Below are positions 58,406 to 64,000 of a DNA stretch of 64,000 nt, piece after piece. This DNA is from Ensifer adhaerens (GTDB lineage: Bacteria; Pseudomonadota; Alphaproteobacteria; Rhizobiales; Rhizobiaceae), in the NCBI RefSeq assembly GCF_002940685.1, contig NZ_PNFP01000010.1:62001-126000 (forward strand), in the 5' to 3' direction. The notes beneath the pieces were generated by a model, which saw only the letters and a program-made list of their open reading frames with translations, ran no database searches and was not told the DNA's origin. A program made the position numbers and the translations under genes. Position 1 is the first letter of the stretch. The number at the start of each line of letters is the position of its first letter.

Positions 58406-60430
58406 ATGACGTTTGCCGCCAAATCTGAATTCCTGCTGGAAACGCTCTGGGTGCCGGTTGGCACCGCCGACAGGTCGGTCTATGCGCTGACGCTCACCAA
58501 CAATTCGGACCGGCCGCTCAAGGGCTTTCGCCTTGGTGTGTCCGGGCCGGCGCGCATCGATCCCGCCGCCGAGGTCGAGGGCGGACAGCTTCTGGTCCGG
58601 CTCTCCAACTATGCGGAGTTCGCGCCGCCGGAAGGCTTCGAGCTTAAGCCTGGCGCGACCTGGACGCTCAAGGCCCATGGCATGAGCTTCGAGCCGCGCC
58701 ACTGGACCGACGGCGCCAACGCCGCCTTTCTGGTGCTTGCCGACGGCACGAACGCGCCGGTCGCGGTGCTTGCCTCGCGCGCCCATGGCGACAATGCCGA
58801 GCTGAAGCGTGGCGCCGCCGTCTATCCGGTGCCGAAGGTGGCGCCGGTGCCGGTCTCGATCGTGCCGTGGCCGCAGGCGGTTGCGGTCTCCGGTCAGCTA
58901 TTGGCGCCTCCGGGCCTCGATCTGAAGGCCGAAGGCAGCGAGGCTTCCGGCGCCGCCAAGGCCTTTGCCGATCTCACCGCAAGTCTGTTTCCGGTCGAGG
59001 GTATTGTCCGGCCGGCGGCGGAGGGCGGTTTCCCGGTCGAATTGTCAAAGGCGTCGGACCTTGGTCCGGAGGCCTACACGATCCGCTTCTCGCCAGCCGG
59101 CGTTGCCATTTCGGGCGGTAGCCAGACGGGTATCCTCTACGGCCTGATCACGCTCGGCCAGGTCCTGCGCGGCGCACGGTCGCATCCGGGCACCTTCGTG
59201 TTTCCGACGGGTGGCGAGATCAAGGACGAGCCGGCGCTCGCCTGGCGCGGCACCCATCTCGACGTCGCCCGGCAGTTCTATAGCACCGCCGAGGTCGAGC
59301 GCTTCCTGCGGCTTATGGCCTGGAACAAGCTCAACCGTTTCCACTGGCACCTGACCGACGACGAGGCCTGGCGCATCGAGATTGACGCCTATCCGGCGCT
59401 CACCGAAATCGGCGCCTGGCGCGGCCACGGGCGCAAGATCCCGCCACTGCTCGGTTCCGGGCCTGAACCGACGGGCGGCTACTACACCAAGGCGGCGGTT
59501 CGCCAGATCGTGGCGCTTGCCGCCAGTCTCGGAATCGAGGTGATGCCGGAGATCGATATCCCCGGTCACTCCTACGCGATGCTGCAGGCGATCCCGGAAC
59601 TGCGCGATCCCGAGGAGAAGGGCAGCTATCATTCGGTTCAGGGCTTCCCGGACAATTGCCTCAACCCGGCGCGCGAAGAGACCTATCGTGTGCTGGAAGT
59701 CATCTTCGACGAATTGATCGAACTCTTTCCGATGCGCGCCATCCATGTCGGCGCCGACGAGGTGCCGCTCGGCGCCTGGTCCGGTTCGCCCGAGGCGCTG
59801 TCGCGGCTTCGGGCCGTTGCCGGCGATGAGGTGGCCGATACCCACGCCAAGCGCCTGAACGTCGTCACCAACACCCATGGCGCCGACGAGATCGACGGTT
59901 CGGGTGCCGCGGTGCTGCAGGGCGAGTTCCTGGCACGCGTCCAGGCGTTCCTGGCGAGCCGAAATTGCGTCACCGGTGGCTGGCAGGAGGCCGCCCACGG
60001 CAACGTCATCGACAAGGCGAAATCGCTGCTCTTTGGCTGGCGCACGGTGGAGGCATCCGCAGCGCTTGCCGAGGAAGGCTACGACATCGTCGTCTGCCCG
60101 GGCCAGGTCTATTATCTCGACATGGCCAACAGCCCCGCCTGGTCGGAGCCAGGCGGCAGCTGGGCCGGCTGGTCGGACCCGGAAAAGCTCTACACATTTG
60201 ACCCCGTGGAAGGCTGGACGGATGCGCAGAAGAAGCATCTGCTCGGTGTGCAATGCTGCATCTGGTCCGAGCCGATGACCGATCGCGCTGTCTTCGACCG
60301 GCTCGTCTTCCCGCGGCTTTCGGCGCTGGCGGAAACCGGCTGGACGCGACCCGAACGCAAGTCCTTCAAGCGCTTCGAGGCGCTGGTCGGGCTGATGCCG
60401 GTGCTCTACGGCTTTTATGCTGCGGAGTAG
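58406..60430 (+). CDS. Beta-N-acetylhexosaminidase, GH20
   Basis: A 674-residue glycosidase. An N-terminal carbohydrate-binding-like/GH20b region (about 1-275) is followed by the GH20 TIM barrel with WRGTHLDVARQFYSTAEVE, NRFHWHLTDDEAWR, MPEIDIPGHSYAML, the catalytic Asp-Glu pair D451-E452 in HVGADEVPLG, and CIWSEPMTD. It removes terminal N-acetylglucosamine or N-acetylgalactosamine by substrate-assisted catalysis. No signal peptide is visible, so it acts in the cytoplasm on imported chitin or glycan fragments. ATG 58406 follows CGGAG. No transporter gene is adjacent. Confidence 0.92.
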   Translation: MTFAAKSEFLLETLWVPVGTADRSVYALTLTNNSDRPLKGFRLGVSGPARIDPAAEVEGGQLLVRLSNYAEFAPPEGFELKPGATWTLKAHGMSFEPRHWTDGANAAFLVLADGTNAPVAVLASRAHGDNAELKRGAAVYPVPKVAPVPVSIVPWPQAVAVSGQLLAPPGLDLKAEGSEASGAAKAFADLTASLFPVEGIVRPAAEGGFPVELSKASDLGPEAYTIRFSPAGVAISGGSQTGILYGLITLGQVLRGARSHPGTFVFPTGGEIKDEPALAWRGTHLDVARQFYSTAEVERFLRLMAWNKLNRFHWHLTDDEAWRIEIDAYPALTEIGAWRGHGRKIPPLLGSGPEPTGGYYTKAAVRQIVALAASLGIEVMPEIDIPGHSYAMLQAIPELRDPEEKGSYHSVQGFPDNCLNPAREETYRVLEVIFDELIELFPMRAIHVGADEVPLGAWSGSPEALSRLRAVAGDEVADTHAKRLNVVTNTHGADEIDGSGAAVLQGEFLARVQAFLASRNCVTGGWQEAAHGNVIDKAKSLLFGWRTVEASAALAEEGYDIVVCPGQVYYLDMANSPAWSEPGGSWAGWSDPEKLYTFDPVEGWTDAQKKHLLGVQCCIWSEPMTDRAVFDRLVFPRLSALAETGWTRPERKSFKRFEALVGLMPVLYGFYAAE

Positions 60431-60654
60431 GGCGTGAGTTTCCAGTTTTCGTCTGGACTTGGCCGGACGATTGATTGGATGGGTGAACGGCGGCGCAAGC
60501 CGCCGTTTGTCACTCGGAGTTGGCCCGAGCGTCATTGCCGTGATTTGGATTTTCCTGCTTGTACGTTGGCGCGTGGCACGCAAAAGTGCGCATCGTTTCC
60601 GACGACGACGGCCGCGGAAATGTGAGTTTGCTGAGCCCTGAGGCCAAGATATCG

Positions 60655-61560
60655 ATGCGAAGACTTCCTGGATTGTCGGCGATGAAGGTCTTCGAAGTGG
60701 TCGGCCAGACCCGTAGCTTCACGCGCGCGGCCGAGCGCCTCAACCTGACGCAGAGCGCTGTCAGCCGGCAGGTCCGCAACCTCGAGGATGAGCTTGGCGA
60801 AGACCTGCTGATCCGCCGCCACCACCATCTCGAATTGACGCCGGCCGGCGCCGAGCTGCTGGCGACGATCCAGGAGGCGTTTCACAGCATCGAGGTGTCG
60901 CTGCGCAGCATCACCGAGAAGAGCAACCAGAACCGTTTGCGGATCAACGTCCCGCCGACCTTTGCCAAGCGCTGGCTGCTGCCGCGTCTGCCGCGGCTGC
61001 GTGAGGCCTTACCCGATGTCGATATCAGCCTCGGTACCGAAGCCGCGGATACGCTGGCCGAGCGCGGACTTCTCGACTGCGCCATCCGCTTCGGCGACGG
61101 CGAATGGCCGATGCTGGACGCCAGCATCCTGATGACGGAGCGGCACGTCGTCGTCTGCGCGCCATCGCTGCTCGAAGGGCTGAAAATCGAAGGCCCATCC
61201 GACCTGCAGCGTTTTACCTTCCTGCATGTGCTCGCCTCGCCCGACCGGCGGTATCTGACCTGGCGTCACTGGCTGGACGCGGCCGGTTTCCAGGATGTCG
61301 ATACCCGCGGGGGCCTCGAGTTCGATTTGCTCGATCTCGCAATCGAGGCGGCCTGTGCGGGGCTGGGCGTCACCGTCGCCGACCGCTCAATGGTCCGCAA
61401 CCAGTTGCAGACCGGCCAATTGGTGCAGCTTTTCGATGTCGAGGTCGAGGGTCACGAATCCTACTGGTTCGTGACGCGGCCCCAGGCCGTAAACGACCGC
61501 AAGGTGGATGCTTTCCGTACCTGGCTGCTCGCAGAAGTCGCCGCCGACCGGGTCGCCTGA
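60655..61560 (+). CDS. LysR family regulator, GcvA-like
   Basis: A 301-residue LTTR of the GcvA/AmpR-like group: HTH at about 3-60 (LPGLSAMKVFEVVGQTRSFT, ERLNLTQSAVSRQVRNLEDELG), effector domain from about 90 with NVPPTFAKRWLLPRLPRL and CAIRFGDGEWPML. It precedes an aldehyde dehydrogenase gene on the same strand. A palindrome with LysR-type spacing follows its stop at once (61565-61585). ATG 60655 is the best start; GTG 60622 is possible. Confidence 0.9.
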   Translation: MRRLPGLSAMKVFEVVGQTRSFTRAAERLNLTQSAVSRQVRNLEDELGEDLLIRRHHHLELTPAGAELLATIQEAFHSIEVSLRSITEKSNQNRLRINVPPTFAKRWLLPRLPRLREALPDVDISLGTEAADTLAERGLLDCAIRFGDGEWPMLDASILMTERHVVVCAPSLLEGLKIEGPSDLQRFTFLHVLASPDRRYLTWRHWLDAAGFQDVDTRGGLEFDLLDLAIEAACAGLGVTVADRSMVRNQLQTGQLVQLFDVEVEGHESYWFVTRPQAVNDRKVDAFRTWLLAEVAADRVA

Positions 61561-61564
61561 GCCA

Positions 61565-61585
61565 AGCATTCCATTTTGGAATGCT
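61565..61585. promoter_or_regulatory. LysR-type palindrome before the aldehyde dehydrogenase gene
   Basis: AGCATTCC-ATTTT-GGAATGCT, perfect 8-bp arms with a T-N11-A core, five bases after the LysR stop and 170 bp before the dehydrogenase start. It could also be a weak terminator. Confidence 0.5.
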
Positions 61586-61754
61586 CTCACTGAAAAATAC
61601 TCGCTTGTGCCTGCGGACCTATCGTCGCAACAGTTTCGTGACGGTCTCGGTCGGGGAGAGAGACGGGCCGTCGCTCGTTGCGCCCTCTCCCGCTTCATCC
61701 GTATCCCCGCGCGCTCCTGGTGCCAGGATCGGCCGCAAACACATCCGAGATGCC

Positions 61755-63179
61755 ATGAGCCCCTATCGCAACTTTTCCGGCGGTCGTTTCATCGAAAGCA
61801 TGTCTGCGATGACGATCGACGTCCGCAATCCGGCAACCGGCCAGGTCTTTACATCGGTGCCGGCAGCCACGGACGACGAGGCAAGGGCGGCTGTCGAGGC
61901 AGCCGTGAAAGCGCAGCGCGGCTGGGCCGCCCTGCCGGCGATCCAGCGTGGTGATGCGCTGCGCCGGCTGGCGTCAGTGCTCGAAAGCCGGGCCGAGGGC
62001 ATCGGCGCGGCCCTTGCGAAGGAGTCGGGCAAGAGCCTTGCCGACGCGACTGCCGAAGTCATCTACGGCGCCGAACTGATGCGCTATCATGCCGAATGGG
62101 CGCGGCGCATCGAAGGCGAAGTGATCGAGAGCGACAATCCGGGCGAGACGCTTCTCCTGAAGCGTGTTCCGATCGGCGTCGCCGCCTGCCTGATCCCGTT
62201 CAACTATCCGATCTACACGCTGGTGCGGAAGATCGCCCCGGCGCTGATATCCGGCAACGCCGTCGTCGTGCGGCCGAGCAACAACACGCCGACGTCCGCC
62301 TTCGCGGTGGCTGAAGCGATCGTCGAGGCCGGCCTGCCGGAGGGGCTCGTCAACATACTGACCATGTCGCATGACGTTGCAAAAACGCTCTGCACCCATC
62401 CCGGCATCGGCATGATCACGCTGACCGGCAGCGTTTCGGCCGGGCGCATCGTGCTCGACTACTGCAAGGAAAACATCGCCAAGCCCTCTCTCGAACTCGG
62501 CGGCAAGACCCCCGTCATCGTCGAGCCGGATGCGGATCTCGATGCTGTGGCACAGGCGATCATCGCCGCCAAGACCGCCCATTGCGGCCAGGTCTGCACC
62601 AGTGCCGAGCGGCTCTATGTGCAAGAAAGCGTGCATGACAAGCTGGTCGCCAAGCTGCGTGAAGGCTTTGCCGCCCGCGGCTTCGGCGACCGCGCCGAGG
62701 ATGCGACCCGCATGGGCCCGCTCGCCAATGCCGCGGCGCAGAAGCGCGTGCATGAAATGGTCGAGCAGGCGAAGGCTGAAGGCGGCATCGTTGAAATCGG
62801 TGGCTATCTGCCTGACGGTCCGGGTTACTTCTATCCGCCGACGCTGATTTCCGGCTGCGCCCAAGAGATGGAGATCGTGCGCGAAGAGGTCTTCGGCCCA
62901 GTTCTCGCGGTGATCCGCTATTCCAGCTTCGAGGAGGCGCTGGCGAAGGCGAGCGACCATCAGTTCGGCCTGAGCTCGGTGCTCTTCACCGAGAACTATC
63001 GCACCGTCATGCGCGCGAGCGACGCGATCGAGGCGGGTGAGCTCTACGTCAACCGCTTCCCGGCTGACCCCTATCAGGGCTTCCATGCCGGCTGGAAACG
63101 TTCGGGCCTCGGCGGCGACGACGGCAAGCACGGCATGCTGGAGTTCACCCAGACGCGCCTGGTCGTCTTGAAACACTGA
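61755..63179 (+). CDS. NAD-dependent aldehyde dehydrogenase (AldA/lactaldehyde type)
   Basis: A 474-residue ALDH. Key sites: the N-terminal RNFSGGRFIE strand, NAD contact region IPFNYPIYTLVRKIAPALISGNAVVVRPSN, the glycine motif LTGSVSAGR, catalytic glutamate in SLELGGKTP, catalytic cysteine C281 in HCGQVCTSAE, and EEVFGPVLAV near the end. It oxidises an aldehyde to an acid with NAD(P). ATG 61755 gives the family-standard start although its ribosome site is weak; ATG 61800 is internal. The MFS gene 107 bp downstream probably brings in the parent compound, both under the GcvA-like regulator. Confidence 0.93.
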   Translation: MSPYRNFSGGRFIESMSAMTIDVRNPATGQVFTSVPAATDDEARAAVEAAVKAQRGWAALPAIQRGDALRRLASVLESRAEGIGAALAKESGKSLADATAEVIYGAELMRYHAEWARRIEGEVIESDNPGETLLLKRVPIGVAACLIPFNYPIYTLVRKIAPALISGNAVVVRPSNNTPTSAFAVAEAIVEAGLPEGLVNILTMSHDVAKTLCTHPGIGMITLTGSVSAGRIVLDYCKENIAKPSLELGGKTPVIVEPDADLDAVAQAIIAAKTAHCGQVCTSAERLYVQESVHDKLVAKLREGFAARGFGDRAEDATRMGPLANAAAQKRVHEMVEQAKAEGGIVEIGGYLPDGPGYFYPPTLISGCAQEMEIVREEVFGPVLAVIRYSSFEEALAKASDHQFGLSSVLFTENYRTVMRASDAIEAGELYVNRFPADPYQGFHAGWKRSGLGGDDGKHGMLEFTQTRLVVLKH

Positions 63180-63193
63180 TCATTTGAAATGAC

Positions 63194-63220
63194 ACAATTC
63201 CGGACGGGAACCGGAATTGT
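63194..63220. promoter_or_regulatory. Palindrome between the dehydrogenase and MFS genes
   Basis: ACAATTCCGG-N7-CCGGAATTGT, perfect 10-bp arms, 14 bp after the dehydrogenase stop and 67 bp before the MFS start. Terminator or operator; no T-run argues for an operator or attenuator. Confidence 0.45.
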
Positions 63221-63286
63221 TCGGACATCAACATCAAGACCGGGCCGATGGCATGCTCCCGCCATCGGTCGGGGAGGAGACTGCCT

Positions 63287-64000
63287 GTGAGCTTGACTGC
63301 TGAAACCGAAATCGCCGCGCCGTCCGTACCGGCCCGTAGCCGCTACCTGCAGCTGGCGCTGATCGTGATCGCCGCCGGCGCGATCTATCCGATCCTCTAT
63401 CTGCGCCAGTCCTACCAGACGACGATGCTGGAGGTGCTGAAGCTTTCGAACACCGAGCTCGGCGTGCTCTATTCCATTCTCGGCACGAGCTTCCTACTCG
63501 GCTACCTGCCGAGCGGCTGGCTCGCCGACCGCGTCCAGCCGCGCATCCTGATCCTCGTCTCCATGGTCGGCACCGGTTTGCTCGGCCTCTGGTACGCGAC
63601 GCTGCCCGGCTATTCGGCGCTGCTCGTCATCTATTGCGGCTTCGGCGTCACGACGGGCCTGACATTCTGGGCCGCCACGCTGAAGCAGGTGAACCTGATT
63701 GCCGGCGCCAATGAGCAGGGACGCTTTTTCGGCATTCTCGATGGTGGCCGCGGCCTGGTCGAGGCGCTGCTCGCGAGCGTCGCGATCGCGCTCTTCGTCT
63801 TTGCGACAGAAACGCGCGGCGCCGGGCTTGCCACGGGTTTCCGCGACGTCGTGCTGCTCTATGCCATCTTCTGCATCGTCGTCGGCATTGCCTATTTTGC
63901 CGTGTCGCAGCCGGTCAAGACGGACAGGTCTGCGCGCAAGCGTGAGGGTAGCCTGCTTGCCGACATCAAGACGCTGCTCCGCATTCCGGAGGTCTGGCTC
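63287..64000 (+). CDS. MFS transporter, partial (cut by the window end)
   Basis: The first 238 codons of a major facilitator. About six hydrophobic helices are visible, with the loop motif LPSGWLADRVQPRILI after TM2 and GRFFGILDGGRGLVEALLAS in TM5. The GTG at 63287 has GGGGAGGAG upstream. The substrate is probably a carboxylate or sugar acid linked to the aldehyde dehydrogenase upstream, but this is inference from position. Confidence 0.88.
   Translation, partial: MSLTAETEIAAPSVPARSRYLQLALIVIAAGAIYPILYLRQSYQTTMLEVLKLSNTELGVLYSILGTSFLLGYLPSGWLADRVQPRILILVSMVGTGLLGLWYATLPGYSALLVIYCGFGVTTGLTFWAATLKQVNLIAGANEQGRFFGILDGGRGLVEALLASVAIALFVFATETRGAGLATGFRDVVLLYAIFCIVVGIAYFAVSQPVKTDRSARKREGSLLADIKTLLRIPEVWL

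Overview
The window is GC-rich DNA from an alphaproteobacterium of the Rhizobiales, most likely Sinorhizobium/Ensifer. The indications are inferred from gene content: RIME-type palindromic intergenic repeats, a bgsBA-type mixed-linkage beta-glucan operon known from S. meliloti, many LysR regulators, a MocB-like periplasmic binding protein, polyamine-type ABC transport, and rhizobial-style RND pumps. No rRNA, tRNA, CRISPR array, transposase or replication gene was seen. It reads as an accessory-rich stretch of chromosome or megaplasmid.

Layout: 0-5 kb carries a gamma carbonic anhydrase, an alpha/beta hydrolase without the usual nucleophile serine, a class III nucleotide cyclase, an SRPBCC protein and an Lrp/DMT pair. 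5-12 kb carries an RND pump with a divergent TetR regulator, then a probable nickel-export pair (InrS-like repressor and His-tailed MFS) with a clear operator. 12-19 kb holds oxidoreductases with a divergent LysR, an SRPBCC protein, a DAACS symporter, a secreted Pro/Tyr-rich protein and an LLM flavin oxidoreductase. 19-21 kb is an ECF sigma factor - DUF4142 - cupredoxin operon with two near-identical promoters. 21.8-24.7 kb has an exported amidohydrolase and a LysR regulator.

24.7-35.0 kb is the most unusual block. Two inverted RIME-like repeats flank a divergent module. One arm encodes SxtJ, DUF5989 and a carbamoyltransferase. The other encodes a histidine kinase, a LuxR-type response regulator, three SGNH proteins and an unknown protein. 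I infer a dedicated system for decorating an envelope or exported glycan by carbamoylation and acyl editing. An autotransporter follows (35.0-38.0 kb).

38-46.4 kb is a probable guanidino-compound or polyamine uptake and breakdown locus: FAD oxidase, cupin, LuxR regulator, four-gene Pot-like ABC transporter, and a ureohydrolase resembling guanidinobutyrase. 46.5-53 kb carries a DUF808 protein, a second TetR-RND operon with a perfect 21-bp-arm palindrome, and a decayed papain-like peptidase gene. 53-58 kb has an orphan sugar/inositol-type binding protein and bgsBA. 58-64 kb has a GH20 hexosaminidase, a GcvA-like LysR regulator, an aldehyde dehydrogenase and an MFS transporter cut by the window end.
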